From NCBI GenBank assembly GCA_026874595.1, contig CM049308.1:891001-955000 (forward strand): a DNA stretch of 64,000 nucleotides, written 5' to 3'. Source of the stretch: Sipunculus nudus (lineage: Eukaryota; Annelida; Sipuncula; Golfingiida; Sipunculidae). Positions within the stretch are counted from its first letter, which is position 1. Every line of letters begins with the position of its first letter. This document shows, piece by piece, positions 33,235 through 50,139 of this stretch. The notes beneath the pieces are model-generated. The model was given only the letters and a program-made list of their open reading frames with translations. It made no database searches and was not told the origin of the DNA. The translations under genes and the position numbers were made by a program.

Positions 33235-35814
33235 ACCCTCTCTGTTTTCACATGTTCTAATACCAACAACCAGGCACACCCTCTCTGTTTTCACATGTTA
33301 TAATACCAACAACAATGCACACCCTCTCTGTTTTCACATGTTCTAATACCAACAACAATGCACACCCTCTCTGTTTTCACATGTTCTAATACAAACAACC
33401 ATGCACACTCTCTCTGTTTTCACATGTTCTTATACAAACAACCATGCACACCCTCTCTGTTTTCACATGTTCTAATACAAACAACCATGCACACCCTCTT
33501 TGTTTTCACATGTTCTAATACAAACAACCATGCACACCCTCTCTGTTTTCACATGTTCTAATACCAACAACCATGCACACTCTCTCTGTTTTCACATGTT
33601 CTAATACCAACAACCATGCACACTTTTCTGTTTTCACATGTTATAATACCAACAACCATGCACACTCTCTCTGTTTTCACATGTTCTAATACCAACAACC
33701 AGGCACACCCTCCCTGTATCACATGTTCTAATACAAACAACCACGCACCCTCCTCTGTTTTCACATGTTTTAATACCAACAACCATGCACACCCTCTCTG
33801 TTTTCACATGTTCTAATACAAACAACCATGCACACTCTCTCTGTTTTCACATGTTCTAATACAAACAACCATGCACACCCTCTCTGTTTTCACATGTCCT
33901 AATACAAACAACCATGCACACCCTCTCTGTTTTCACATGTTCTAATACCAACAACCATGCACACTCTCTGTTTTCACATGTTCTAATACAAACAACCATG
34001 CACACCCTCTCTGTTTTCACATGTTATAATACAAACAATCATGCACACCCTCTCTGTTTTCACATGTCCTAATACAAACAACCATGCACACCCTCTCTGT
34101 TTTCACATGTTCTAATACCAACAACCATGCACACTCTCTCTGTTTTCACATGTTCTAATACAAACAACCATGCACACCCTCTCTGTTTTCACATGTTATA
34201 ATACAAGCAATCATGCACACTCTCTCTCTCTTTTCACATGTTATAATACAAACAACTATGCACACTCTCTCTGTTTTCACACGTTCTAATACAAACAACC
34301 ATGCACACCCTCTCTGTTTTCACATGTTATAATACAAACAACCATGCACACCCTCTCTGTTTTCACATGTTTTAATACCAACAACCATGCACACCCTCTC
34401 TGTTTTCACATGTTCTAATACAAACAACCATGCACACCCTCTCTGTTTTCACATGTCCTAATACAAACAACCATGCACACCCTCTCTGTTTTCACATGTT
34501 CTAATACGAACAACCATGCACACTCTCTCTGTTTTCACATGTTCTAATACAAACAACCATGCACACCCTCTCTGTTTTCACATGTTATAATACAAACAAT
34601 CATGCACACTCTCTCTCTCTTTTCACATGTTATAATACAAACAACTATGCACACTCTCTCTGTTTTCACACGTTCTAATACAAACAACCATGCACACCAT
34701 CTCTGTTTTCACATGTTATAATACCAACAACAATGCACACCCTCTCTGTTTTCACATGTTCTAATACCAACAACCAGGCACACCCTCTCTGTTTTCACAT
34801 GTTATAATACCAACAACAATGCACACCCTCTCTGTTTTCACATGTTCTAATACCAACAACAATGCACACCCTCTCTGTTTTCACATGTTCTAATACAAAC
34901 AACCATGCACACTCTCTCTGTTTTCACATGTTCTAATACAAACAACCATGCACACCCTCTCTGTTTTCACATGTTCTAATACAAACAACCATGCACACCC
35001 TCTTTGTTTTCACATGTTCTAATACAAACAACCATGCACACCCTCTCTGTTTTCACATGTTCTAATACCAACAACCATGCACACTCTCTCTGTTTTCACA
35101 TGTTCTAATACCAACAACCATGCACACTTTTCTGTTTTCACATGTTATAATACCAACAGCCATGCACACTCTCTCTGTTTTCACATGTTCTAATACCAAC
35201 AACCAGGCACACCCTCCCTGTATCACATGTTCTAATACAAACAACCACGCACCCTCCTCTGTTTTCACATGTTTTAATACCAACAACCATGCACACCCTC
35301 TCTGTTTTCACATGTTCTAATACAAACAACCATGCACACTCTCTCTGTTTTCACATGTTCTAATACAAACAACCATGCACACCCTCTCTGTTTTCACATG
35401 TCCTAATACAAACAACCATGCACACCCTCTCTGTTTTCACATGTTCTAATACCAACAACCATGCACACTCTCTGTTTTCACATGTTCTAATACAAACAAC
35501 CATGCACACCCTCTCTGTTTTCACATGTTATAATACAAACAATCATGCACACCCTCTCTGTTTTCACATGTCCTAATACAAACAACCATGCACACCCTCT
35601 CTGTTTTCACATGTTCTAATACCAACAACCATGCACACTCTCTCTGTTTTCACATGTTCTAATACAAACAACCATGCACACCCTCTCTGTTTTCACATGT
35701 TATAATACAAGCAATCATGCACACTCTCTCTCTCTTTTCACATGTTATAATACAAACAACTATGCACACTCTCTCTGTTTTCACACGTTCTAATACAAAC
35801 AACCATGCACACCC
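33235..35814. repeat. Higher-order copies in the 43-bp array, offset 1504 bp
   Basis: About 33235-34310 matches 34739-35814 at a constant offset of 1504 bp. The match includes rare variants: CCTCCCTGTATCACATG (33709, 35213), ACCACGCACCCTCCTCTG (33741, 35245), TACAAGCAATC (34204, 35708) and CACACGTTC. The offset is 35 units less one base. Confidence 0.9.
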
Positions 35815-37099
35815 TCTCTGTTTTCACATGTTATAATACCAACAACCATGCACACCCTCTCTGTTTTCACATGTTCTAATACAAACAACAATGCACACCC
35901 TCTCTGTTTTCACATGTTATAATACCAACAACCATGCACACCCTCTCTGTTTTCACATGTTATAATACCAACAACCATGCACACTCTCTCTGTTTTCACA
36001 TGTTATAATACAAACAACCATGCACACCCTCTCTGTTTTCACATGTTCTAATACAAACAACCATGCACACCCTCTCTGTTTTCATATGTTATAATACAAA
36101 CAACCATGCACACCCTCTCTGTTTTCACATGTTCTAATACAAACAACCATGCACACCCTCTCTGTTTTCACATGTTATAATACCAACAACCATGCACACC
36201 CTCTCTGTTTTCACATGTTATAATACAAACAACCATGCACACCCTCTCTGTTTTCACATGTTTTAATACCAACAACCATGCACACCCTCTCTGTTTTCAC
36301 ATGTTCTAATACAAACAACCATGCACACCCTCTCTGTTTTCACATGTCCTAATACAAACAACCATGCACACCCTCTCTGTTTTCACATGTTCTAATACCA
36401 ACAACCATGCACACTCTCTCTGTTTTCACATGTTCTAATACAAACAACCATGCACACCCTCTCTGTTTTCACATGTTATAATACAAACAATCATGCACAC
36501 TCTCTCTCTCTTTTCACATGTTATAATACAAACAACTATGCACACTCTCTCTGTTTTCACACGTTCTAATACAAACAACCATGCACACCATCTCTGTTTT
36601 CACATGTTATAATACCAACAACAATGCACACCCTCTCTGTTTTCACATGTTCTAATACCAACAACCAGGCACACCCTCTCTGTTTTCACATGTTCTAATA
36701 CAAACAACCAGGCACACCCTCTCTGTTTTCACATGTTATAATACCAACAACAATGCACACACTCTCTGTTTTCACATGTTATAATACAAACAATCATGCA
36801 CACCCTCTCTGTTTTCACATGTTATAATACCAACAACAATGCACACCCTCTCTGTTTTCACATGTTCTAATACCAACAACCAGGCACACCCTCTCTGTTT
36901 TCACATGTTATAATACCAACAACCAGGCACACCCTCTCTGTTTTCACATGTTATAATACCAACAACCAGGCACACCCTCTCTGTTTTCACATGTTATAAT
37001 CCAAACAACCGACACCCTCTCTGTTTTCACATGTTATAATACAAACAACCATGCATACCCTCTCTGTTTTCACATGTTATAATACAAACAACAATGCAC

Positions 37100-38270
37100 A
37101 CCCTCTCTGTTTTCACATGTTCTAATACCAACAACCAGGCACACCCTCTCTGTTTTCACATGTTATAATACAAACAACCAGGCACACCCTCTCTGTTTTC
37201 ACATGTTATAATACAAACAACCAGGCACACCCTCTCTGTTTTCACATGTTCTTATACCAACAACCAGGCACACCCTCTCTGTTTTCACATGTTATAATAC
37301 CAACAACAATGCACACCCTCTCTGTTTTCACATGTTCTAATACCAACAACAATGCACACCCTCTCTGTTTTCACATGTTCTAATACAAACAACCATGCAC
37401 ACTCTCTCTGTTTTCACATGTTCTAATACAAACAACCATGCACACCCTCTCTGTTTTCACATGTTCTAATACAAACAACCATGCACACCCTCTTTGTTTT
37501 CACATGTTCTAATACAAACAACCATGCACACCCTCTCTGTTTTCACATGTTCTAATACCAACAACCATGCACACTCTCTCTGTTTTCACATGTTCTAATA
37601 CCAACAACCATGCACACTTTTCTGTTTTCACATGTTATAATACCAACAACCATGCACACTCTCTCTGTTTTCACATGTTCTAATACCAACAACCATGCAC
37701 ACCCTCCCTGTATCACATGTTTTAATACAAACAACCACGCACACCCTCTCTGTTTTCACATGTTTTAATACCAACAACCATGCACACCCTCTCTGTTTTC
37801 ACATGTTCTAATACAAACAACCATGCACACTCTCTCTGTTTTCACATGTTCTAATACAAACAACCATGCACACCCTCTCTGTTTTCACATGTCCTAATAC
37901 AAACAACCATGCACACCCTCTCTGTTTTCACATGTTCTAATACCAACAACCATGCACACTCTCTGTTTTCACATGTTCTAATACAAACAACCATGCACAC
38001 CCTCTCTGTTTTCACATGTTATAATACAAACAATCATGCACACCCTCTCTGTTTTCACATGTCCTAATACAAACAACCATGCACACCCTCTCTGTTTTCA
38101 CATGTTCTAATACCAACAACCATGCACACTCTCTCTGTTTTCACATGTTCTAATACAAACAACCATGCACACCCTCTCTGTTTTCACATGTTATAATACA
38201 AGCAATCATGCACACTCTCTCTCTCTTTTCACATGTTATAATACAAACAACTATGCACACTCTCTCTGTT
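37100..38270. repeat. Higher-order segment repeated 24.8 kb away (61.9-63.0 kb)
   Basis: Rare variants recur at a constant offset of 24798 bp: TTCTTATACC (37251, 62049), CTGTATCACATGTTTTAATAC (about 37706, 62504) and TACAAGCAATC (38200, 62998). The match holds over roughly 1.1 kb with only a few base differences. Confidence 0.85.
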
Positions 38271-40369
38271 TTCACATGTTCTAATACCAACAACCATGCA
38301 CACTCTCTCTGTTTTCACATGTTCCAATACAAACAACCATGCACACCCTCTCTGTTTTCACATGTTATAATACAAGCAATCATGCACACTCTCTCTCTCT
38401 TTTCACATGTTATAATACAAACAACTATGCACACTCTCTCTGTTTTCACACGTTCTAATACAAACAACCATGCACACCCTCTCTGTTTTCACATGTTATA
38501 ATACCAACAACCATGCACACCCTCTCTGTTTTCACATGTTCTAATACAAACAACCATGCACACCCTCTCTGTTTTCACATGTTATAATACCAACAACCAT
38601 GCACACTCTCTCTGTTTTCACATGTTCTAATAGAAACAACCATGCACACCCTCTCTGTTTTCACATGTTCTAATACAAACAACCATGCACACCCTCTTTG
38701 TTTTCACATGTTCTAATACAAACAACCATGCACACCCTCTCTGTTTTCACATGTTCTAATACCAACAACCATGCACACTCTCTCTGTTTTCACATGTTCT
38801 AATACCAACAACCATGCACACTTTTCTGTTTTCACATGTTATAATACCAACAACCATGCACACTCTCTCTGTTTTCACATGTTCTAATACAAACAACCAT
38901 GCACACCCTCTCTGTTTTCACATGTTCTAATACAAACAACCATGCACACCCTCTCTGTTTTCACATGTTATAATACCAACAACCATGCACACCCTCTCTG
39001 TTTTCACATGTTATAATACAAACAACCATGCACACCCTCTCTGTTTTCACATGTTATAATACCAACAACCATGCACACCCTCTCTGTTTTCACATGTTCT
39101 AATACAAACAACCATGCACACCCTCTCTGTTTTCACATGTTCTAATACAAACAACCAGGCACACCCTCTCTGTTTTCACATGTTATAATACCAACAACCA
39201 TGCACACCCTCTCTGTTTTCACATGTTATAATACAAACAACCATGCACACCCTCTCTGTTTTCACATGTTTTAATACCAACAACCATGCACACCCTCTCT
39301 GTTTTCACATGTTCTAATACAAACAACCATGCACACCCTCTCTGTTTTCACATGTCCTAATACAAACAACCATGCACACCCTCTCTGTTTTCACATGTTC
39401 TAATACCAACAACCATGCACACTCTCTCTGTTTTCACATGTTCTAATACAAACAACCATGCACACCCTCTCTGTTTTCACATGTTATAATACAAACAATC
39501 ATGCACACTCTTTCTCTCTTTTCACATGTTATAATACAAACAACTATGCACACTCTCTCTGTTTTCACACGTTCTAATACAAACAACCATGCACACCCTC
39601 TCTGTTTTCACATGTTATAATACCAACAACAATGCACACCCTCTCTGTTTTCACATGTTCTAATACCAACAACCAGGCACACCCTCTCTGTTTTCACATG
39701 TTCTAATACAAACAACCAGGCACACCCTCTCTGTTTTCACATGTTATAATACCAACAACAATGCACACACTCTCTGTTTTCACATGTTATAATACAAACA
39801 ATCATGCACACCCTCTCTGTTTTCACATGTTATAATACCAACAACAATGCACACCCTCTCTGTTTTCACATGTTCTAATACCAACAACCAGGCACACCCT
39901 CTCTGTTTTCACATGTTATAATACCAACAACAATGCACACCCTCTCTGTTTTCACATGTTATAATACCAACAACAATGCACACCCTCTCTGTTTTCACAT
40001 GTTCTAATACCAACAACCAGGCACACCCTCTCTGTTTTCACATGTTATAATCCAAACAACCGCACACCCTCTCTGTTTTCACATGTTATAATACCAACAA
40101 CCATGCACACCCTCTCTGTTTTCACATGTTCTAATACAAACAACAATGCACAAACTCTCTGTTTTCACATGTTATAATACAAACAACCATGCACACCCTC
40201 TCTGTTTTCACATGTTATAATACAAGCAATCATGCACACTCTCTCTCTCTTTTCACATGTTATAATACAAACAACTATGCACACTCTCTCTGTTTTCACA
40301 CGTTCTAATACAAACAACCATGCACACCCTCTCTGTTTTCACATGTTATAATACCAACAACCATGCACA

Positions 40370-43300
40370 CCCTCTCTGTTTTCACATGTTCTAATACAAA
40401 CAACCATGCACACCCTCTCTGTTTTCACATGTTATAATACCAACAACCATGCACACCCTCTCTGTTTTCACATGTTATAATACAAACAACCATGCACACC
40501 CTCTCTGTTTTCACATGTTTTAATACCAACAACCATGCACACCCTCTCTGTTTTCACATGTTCTAATACAAACAACCATGCACACCCTCTCTGTTTTCAC
40601 ATGTCCTAATACAAACAACCATGCACACCCTCTCTGTTTTCACATGTTCTAATACCAACAACCATGCACACTCTCTCTGTTTTCACATGTTCTAATACAA
40701 ACAACCATGCACACCCTCTCTGTTTTCACATGTTATAATACAAACAATCATGCACACTCTTTCTCTCTTTTCACATGTTATAATACAAACAACTATGCAC
40801 ACTCTCTCTGTTTTCACACGTTCTAATACAAACAACCATGCACACCCTCTCTGTTTTCACATGTTATAATACCAACAACAATGCACACCCTCTCTGTTTT
40901 CACATGTTCTAATACCAACAACCAGGCACACCCTCTCTGTTTTCACATGTTCTAATACAAACAACCAGGCACACCCTCTCTGTTTTCACATGTTATAATA
41001 CCAACAACAATGCACACACTCTCTGTTTTCACATGTTATAATACAAACAATCATGCACACCCTCTCTGTTTTCACATGTTATAATACCAACAACAATGCA
41101 CACCCTCTCTGTTTTCACATGTTCTAATACCAACAACCATGCACACCCTCTCTGTTTTCACATGTTATAATACCAACAACCAGGCACACCCTCTCTGTTT
41201 TCACATGTTATAATCCAAACAACCGCACACCCTCTCTGTTTTCACATGTTATAATACAAACAACCATGCATACCCTCTCTGTTTTCACATGTTATAATAC
41301 AAACAACAATGCACACCCTCTCTGTTTTCACATGTTCTAATACCAACAACCAGGCACACCCTCTCTGTTTTCACATGTTATAATACAAACAACCAGGCAC
41401 ACCCTCTCTGTTTTCACATGTTATAATACAAACAACCAGGCACACCCTCTCTGTTTTCACATGTTCTTATACCAACAACCAGGCACACCCTCTCTGTTTT
41501 CACATGTTATAATACCAACAACAATGCACACCCTCTCTGTTTTCACATGTTCTAATACCAACAACAATGCACACCCTCTCTGTTTTCACATGTTCTAATA
41601 CAAACAACCATGCACACTCTCTCTGTTTTCACATGTTCTAATACAAACAAATATGCACACCCTCTCTGTTTTCACATGTTCTAATACAAACAACCATGCA
41701 CACCCTATTTGTTTTCACATGTTCTATTACAAACAACCATGCACACCCTCTCTGTTTTCACATGTTCTAATACCAACAACCATGCACACTCTCTCTGTTT
41801 TCACATGTTCTAATACCAACAACCATGCACACTTTTCTGTTTTCACATGTTATAATACCAACAACCATGCACACCCTCTCTGTTTTCACATGTTCTAATA
41901 CAAACAACCATGCACACCCTCTCTGTTTTCACATGTTATAATACCAACAACCATGCACACCCTCTCTGTTTTCACATGTTATAATACAAACAACCATACA
42001 CACCCTCTCTGTTTTCACATGTTTTAATACCAACAACCATGCACACCCTCTCTGTTTTCACATGTTCTAATACAAACAACCATGCACACCCTCTCTGTTT
42101 TCACATGTCCTAATACAAACAACCATGCACACCCTCTCTGTTTTCACATGTTCTAATACCAACAACCATGCACACTCTCTCTGTTTTCACATGTTCTAAT
42201 ACAAACAACCATGCACACCCTCTCTGTTTTCACATGTTATAATACAAACAATCATGCACACTCTCTCTCTCTTTTCACATGTTATAATACAAACAACTAT
42301 GCACACTCTCTCTGTTTTCACACGTTCTAATACAAACAACCATGCACATCCTCTCTGTTTTCACATGTTATAATACCAACAACAATGCACACCCTCTCTG
42401 TTTTCACATGTTCTAATACCAACAACCAGGCACATACTCTCTGTTTTCACATGTTCTAATACAAACAACCAGGCACACCCTCTCTGTTTTCACATGTTAT
42501 AATACCAACAACAATGCACACACTCTCTGTTTTCACATGTTATAATACAAACAATCATGCACACCCTCTCTGTTTTCACATGTTATAATACCAACAACAA
42601 TGCACACCCTCTCTGTTTTCACATGTTCTAATACCAACAACCAGGCACACCCTCTCTGTTTTCACATGTTATAATACCAACAACAATGCACACCCTCTCT
42701 GTTTTCACATGTTCTAATACCAACAACCAGGCACACCCTCTCTGTTTTCACATGTTATAATACAAACAACCAGGCACACCCTCTCTGTTTTCACATGTTA
42801 TAATACCAACAACCAGGCACACCCTCTCTGTTTTCACATGTTATAATACAAACAACCATGCATACCCTCTCTGTTTTCACATGTTATAATACAAACAACC
42901 ATGCACACCCTCTCTGTTTTCACATGTTCTAATACCAACAACCAGGCACACCCTCTCTGTTTTCACATGTTATAATACAAACAACCAGGCACACCCTCTC
43001 TGTTTTCACATGTTATAATACCAACAACCAGGCACACCCTCTCTGTTTTCACATGTTATAATCCAAACAACCGCACACCCTCTCTGTTTTCACATGTTAT
43101 AATACAAACAACCATGCATACCCTCTCTGTTTTCACATGTTATAATACAAACAACAATGCACACCCTCTCTGTTTTCACATGTTCTAATACCAACAACCA
43201 GGCACACCCTCTCTGTTTTCACATGTTATAATACAAACAACCAGGCACACCCTCTCTGTTTTCACATGTTATAATACAAACAACCAGGCACACCCTCTCT

Positions 43301-46300
43301 GTTTTCACATGTTCTTATACCAACAACCAGGCACACCCTCTCTGTTTTCACATGTTATAATACCAACAACAATGCACACCCTCTCTGTTTTCACATGTTC
43401 TAATACCAACAACAATGCACACCCTCTCTGTTTTCACATGTTCTAATACAAACAACCATGCACACTCTCTCTGTTTTCACATGTTCTAATACAAACAACC
43501 ATGCACACCCTCTCTGTTTTCACATGTTCTAATACAAACAACCATGCACACCCTCTTTGTTTTCACATGTTCTAATACAAACAACCATGCACACCCTCTC
43601 TGTTTTCACATGTTCTAATACCAACAACCATGCACACCCTCTCTGTTTTCACATGTTCTAATACCAACAACCATGCACACTTTTCTGTTTTCACATGTTA
43701 TAATACCAACAACCATGCACACCCTCTCTGTTTTCACATGTTCTAATACAAACAACCATGCACACCCTCTCTGTTTTCACATGTTATAATACCAACAACC
43801 ATGCACACCCTCTCTGTTTTCACATGTTATAATACAAACAACCATGCACACCCTCTCTGTTTTCACATGTTATAATACCAACAACCATGCACACCCTCTC
43901 TGTTTTCACATGTTCTAATACAAACAACCATGCACACCCTCTCTGTTTTCACATGTTCTAATACAAACAACCAGGCACACCCTCTCTGTTTTCACATGTT
44001 ATAATACCAACAACAATGCACACACTCTCTGTTTTCACATGTTATAATACAAACAATCATGCACACTCTCTCTGTTTTCACATGTTATAATACCAACAAC
44101 AATGCACACCCTCTCTGTTTTCACATGTTCTAATACAAACAACCATGCACACCCTCTCTGTTTTCACATTTTATAATACAAACAACCATGCACACCCTCT
44201 CTGTTTTCACATATTCTAATACAAACAACCATGCACACCCTCTCTGTTTTCACATGTTATAATACCAACAACCATGCACACCCTCTCTGTTTTCACATGT
44301 TATAATACAAACAACCATGCACACCCTCTCTGTTTTCACATGTTTTAATACCAACAACCATGCACACCCTCTCTGTTTTCACATGTTCTAATACAAACAA
44401 CCATGCACACCCTCTCTGTTTTCACATGTCCTAATACAAACAACCATGCACACCCTCTCTGTTTTCACATGTTCTAATACCAACAACCATGCACACTCTC
44501 TCTGTTTTCACATGTTCTAATACAAACAACCATGCACACCCTCTCTGTTTTCACATGTTATAATACAAACAATCATGCACACTCTTTCTCTCTTTTCACA
44601 TGTTATAATACAAACAACTATGCACACTCTCTCTGTTTTCACACGTTCTAATACAAACAACCATGCACACCCTCTCTGTTTTCACATGTTATAATACCAA
44701 CAACAATGCACACCCTCTCTGTTTTCACATGTTCTAATACCAACAACCAGGCACACCCTCTCTGTTTTCACATGTTCTAATACAAACAACCAGGCACACC
44801 CTCTCTGTTTTCACATGTTATAATACCAACAACAATGCACACACTCTCTGTTTTCACATGTTATAATACAAACAATCATGCACACCCTCTCTGTTTTCAC
44901 ATGTTATAATACCAACAACAATGCACACCCTCTCTGTTTTCACATGTTCTAATACCAACAACCATGCACACCCTCTCTGTTTTCACATGTTATAATACCA
45001 ACAACCAGGCACACCCTCTCTGTTTTCACATGTTATAATCCAAACAACCGCACACCCTCTCTGTTTTCACATGTTATAATACAAACAACCATGCATACCC
45101 TCTCTGTTTTCACATGTTATAATACAAACAACAATGCACACCCTCTCTGTTTTCACATGTTCTAATACCAACAACCAGGCACACCCTCTCTGTTTTCACA
45201 TGTTATAATACAAACAACCAGGCACACCCTCTCTGTTTTCACATGTTATAATACAAACAACCAGGCACACCCTCTCTGTTTTCACATGTTCTTATACCAA
45301 CAACCAGGCACACCCTCTCTGTTTTCACATGTTATAATACCAACAACAATGCACACCCTCTCTGTTTTCACATGTTCTAATACCAACAACAATGCACACC
45401 CTCTCTGTTTTCACATGTTCTAATACAAACAACCATGCACACTCTCTCTGTTTTCACATGTTCTAATACAAACAAATATGCACACCCTCTCTGTTTTCAC
45501 ATGTTCTAATACAAACAACCATGCACACCCTATTTGTTTTCACATGTTCTATTACAAACAACCATGCACACCCTCTCTGTTTTCACATGTTCTAATACCA
45601 ACAACCATGCACACTCTCTCTGTTTTCACATGTTCTAATACCAACAACCATGCACACTTTTCTGTTTTCACATGTTATAATACCAACAACCATGCACACC
45701 CTCTCTGTTTTCACATGTTCTAATACAAACAACCATGCACACCCTCTCTGTTTTCACATGTTATAATACCAACAACCATGCACACCCTCTCTGTTTTCAC
45801 ATGTTATAATACAAACAACCATACACACCCTCTCTGTTTTCACATGTTTTAATACCAACAACCATGCACACCCTCTCTGTTTTCACATGTTCTAATACAA
45901 ACAACCATGCACACCCTCTCTGTTTTCACATGTCCTAATACAAACAACCATGCACACCCTCTCTGTTTTCACATGTTCTAATACCAACAACCATGCACAC
46001 TCTCTCTGTTTTCACATGTTCTAATACAAACAACCATGCACACCCTCTCTGTTTTCACATGTTATAATACAAACAATCATGCACACTCTCTCTCTCTTTT
46101 CACATGTTATAATACAAACAACTATGCACACTCTCTCTGTTTTCACACGTTCTAATACAAACAACCATGCACATCCTCTCTGTTTTCACATGTTATAATA
46201 CCAACAACAATGCACACCCTCTCTGTTTTCACATGTTCTAATACCAACAACCAGGCACATACTCTCTGTTTTCACATGTTCTAATACAAACAACCAGGCA

Positions 46301-48760
46301 CACCCTCTCTGTTTTCACATGTTATAATACCAACAACAATGCACACACTCTCTGTTTTCACATGTTATAATACAAACAATCATGCACACCCTCTCTGTTT
46401 TCACATGTTATAATACCAACAACAATGCACACCCTCTCTGTTTTCACATGTTCTAATACCAACAACCAGGCACACCCTCTCTGTTTTCACATGTTATAAT
46501 ACCAACAACAATGCACACCCTCTCTGTTTTCACATGTTCTAATACCAACAACCAGGCACACCCTCTCTGTTTTCACATGTTATAATACAAACAACCAGGC
46601 ACACCCTCTCTGTTTTCACATGTTATAATACCAACAACCAGGCACACCCTCTCTGTTTTCACATGTTATAATACAAACAACCATGCATACCCTCTCTGTT
46701 TTCACATGTTATAATACAAACAACCATGCACACCCTCTCTGTTTTCACATGTTCTAATACCAACAACCAGGCACACCCTCTCTGTTTTCACATGTTATAA
46801 TACAAACAACCAGGCACACCCTCTCTGTTTTCACATGTTATAATACCAACAACCAGGCACACCCTCTCTGTTTTCACATGTTATAATCCAAACAACCGCA
46901 CACCCTCTCTGTTTTCACATGTTATAATACAAACAACCATGCATACCCTCTCTGTTTTCACATGTTATAATACAAACAACAATGCACACCCTCTCTGTTT
47001 TCACATGTTCTAATACCAACAACCAGGCACACCCTCTCTGTTTTCACATGTTATAATACAAACAACCAGGCACACCCTCTCTGTTTTCACATGTTATAAT
47101 ACAAACAACCAGGCACACCCTCTCTGTTTTCACATGTTCTTATACCAACAACCAGGCACACCCTCTCTGTTTTCACATGTTATAATACCAACAACAATGC
47201 ACACCCTCTCTGTTTTCACATGTTCTAATACCAACAACAATGCACACCCTCTCTGTTTTCACATGTTCTAATACAAACAACCATGCACACTCTCTCTGTT
47301 TTCACATGTTCTAATACAAACAACCATGCACACCCTCTCTGTTTTCACATGTTCTAATACAAACAACCATGCACACCCTCTTTGTTTTCACATGTTCTAA
47401 TACAAACAACCATGCACACCCTCTCTGTTTTCACATGTTCTAATACCAACAACCATGCACACCCTCTCTGTTTTCACATGTTCTAATACCAACAACCATG
47501 CACACTTTTCTGTTTTCACATGTTATAATACCAACAACCATGCACACCCTCTCTGTTTTCACATGTTCTAATACAAACAACCATGCACACCCTCTCTGTT
47601 TTCACATGTTATAATACCAACAACCATGCACACCCTCTCTGTTTTCACATGTTATAATACAAACAACCATGCACACCCTCTCTGTTTTCACATGTTATAA
47701 TACCAACAACCATGCACACCCTCTCTGTTTTCACATGTTCTAATACAAACAACCATGCACACCCTCTCTGTTTTCACATGTTCTAATACAAACAACCAGG
47801 CACACCCTCTCTGTTTTCACATGTTATAATACCAACAACAATGCACACACTCTCTGTTTTCACATGTTATAATACAAACAATCATGCACACTCTCTCTGT
47901 TTTCACATGTTATAATACCAACAACAATGCACACCCTCTCTGTTTTCACATGTTCTAATACAAACAACCATGCACACCCTCTCTGTTTTCACATTTTATA
48001 ATACAAACAACCATGCACACCCTCTCTGTTTTCACATATTCTAATACAAACAACCATGCACACCCTCTCTGTTTTCACATGTTATAATACCAACAACCAT
48101 GCACACCCTCTCTGTTTTCACATGTTATAATACAAACAACCATGCACACCCTCTCTGTTTTCACATGTTTTAATACCAACAACCATGCACACCCTCTCTG
48201 TTTTCACATGTTCTAATACAAACAACCATGCACACCCTCTCTGTTTTCACATGTCCTAATACAAACAACCATGCACACCCTCTCTGTTTTCACATGTTCT
48301 AATACCAACAACCATGCACACTCTCTCTGTTTTCACATGTTCTAATACAAACAACCATGCACACCCTCTCTGTTTTCACATGTTATAATACAAACAATCA
48401 TGCACACTCTTTCTCTCTTTTCACATGTTATAATACAAACAACTATGCACACTCTCTCTGTTTTCACACGTTCTAATACAAACAACCATGCACACCCTCT
48501 CTGTTTTCACATGTTATAATACCAACAACAATGCACACCCTCTCTGTTTTCACATGTTCTAATACCAACAACCAGGCACACCCTCTCTGTTTTCACATGT
48601 TCTAATACAAACAACCAGGCACACCCTCTCTGTTTTCACATGTTATAATACCAACAACAATGCACACACTCTCTGTTTTCACATGTTATAATACAAACAA
48701 TCATGCACACCCTCTCTGTTTTCACATGTTATAATACCAACAACAATGCACACCCTCTCT
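40370..48760. repeat. 3825-bp tandem higher-order repeat, ~2.2 copies
   Basis: Private variants recur at exactly 3825 bp: AAATATGCACACC (41650, 45475), CCATACACACC (41996, 45821), GCACATCCTC (42344, 46169), CACATTTTATAAT (44167, 47992), CACATATTCTAAT (44212, 48037). The CACACGTTC variant is spaced 1504, 2321, 1504, 2321 bp. No indel separates the copies, so the duplication looks recent. Confidence 0.93.
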
Positions 48761-50139
48761 GTTTTCACATGTTCTAATACCAACAACCAGGCACACCCTC
48801 TCTGTTTTCACATGTTATAATACCAACAACAATGCACACCCTCTCTGTTTTCACATGTTATAATACCAACAACAATGCACACCCTCTCTGTTTTCACATG
48901 TTCTAATACCAACAACCAGGCACACCCTCTCTGTTTTCACATGTTATAATCCAAACAACCGCACACCCTCTCTGTTTTCACATGTTATAATACCAACAAC
49001 CATGCACACCCTCTCTGTTTTCACATGTTCTAATACAAACAACAATGCACAAACTCTCTGTTTTCACATGTTATAATACCAACAACCATGCACACCCTCT
49101 CTGTTTTCACATGTTATAATACAAACAACCATGCACACCCTCTCTGTTTTCACATGTTATAATACAAGCAATCATGCACACTCTCTCTCTCTTTTCACAT
49201 GTTATAATACAAACAACTATGCACACTCTCTCTGTTTTCACACGTTCTAATACAAACAACCATGCACACCCTCTCTGTTTTCACATGTTATAATACCAAC
49301 AACCATGCACACCCTCTCTGTTTTCACATGTTCTAATACAAACAACCATGCACACCCTCTCTGTTTTCACATGTTATAATACCAACAACCATGCACACCC
49401 TCTCTGTTTTCACATGTTATAATACAAACAACCATGCACACCCTCTCTGTTTTCACATGTTTTAATACCAACAACCATGCACACCCTCTCTGTTTTCACA
49501 TGTTCTAATACAAACAACCATGCACACCCTCTCTGTTTTCACATGTCCTAATACAAACAACCATGCACACCCTCTCTGTTTTCACATGTTCTAATACCAA
49601 CAACCATGCACACTCTCTCTGTTTTCACATGTTCTAATACAAACAACCATGCACACCCTCTCTGTTTTCACATGTTATAATACAAACAATCATGCACACT
49701 CTTTCTCTCTTTTCACATGTTATAATACAAACAACTATGCACACTCTCTCTGTTTTCACACGTTCTAATACAAACAACCATGCACACCCTCTCTGTTTTC
49801 ACATGTTATAATACCAACAACAATGCACACCCTCTCTGTTTTCACATGTTCTAATACCAACAACCAGGCACACCCTCTCTGTTTTCACATGTTCTAATAC
49901 AAACAACCAGGCACACCCTCTCTGTTTTCACATGTTATAATACCAACAACAATGCACACACTCTCTGTTTTCACATGTTATAATACAAACAATCATGCAC
50001 ACCCTCTCTGTTTTCACATGTTATAATACCAACAACAATGCACACCCTCTCTGTTTTCACATGTTCTAATACCAACAACCAGGCACACCCTCTCTGTTTT
50101 CACATGTTATAATACCAACAACAATGCACACCCTCTCTG

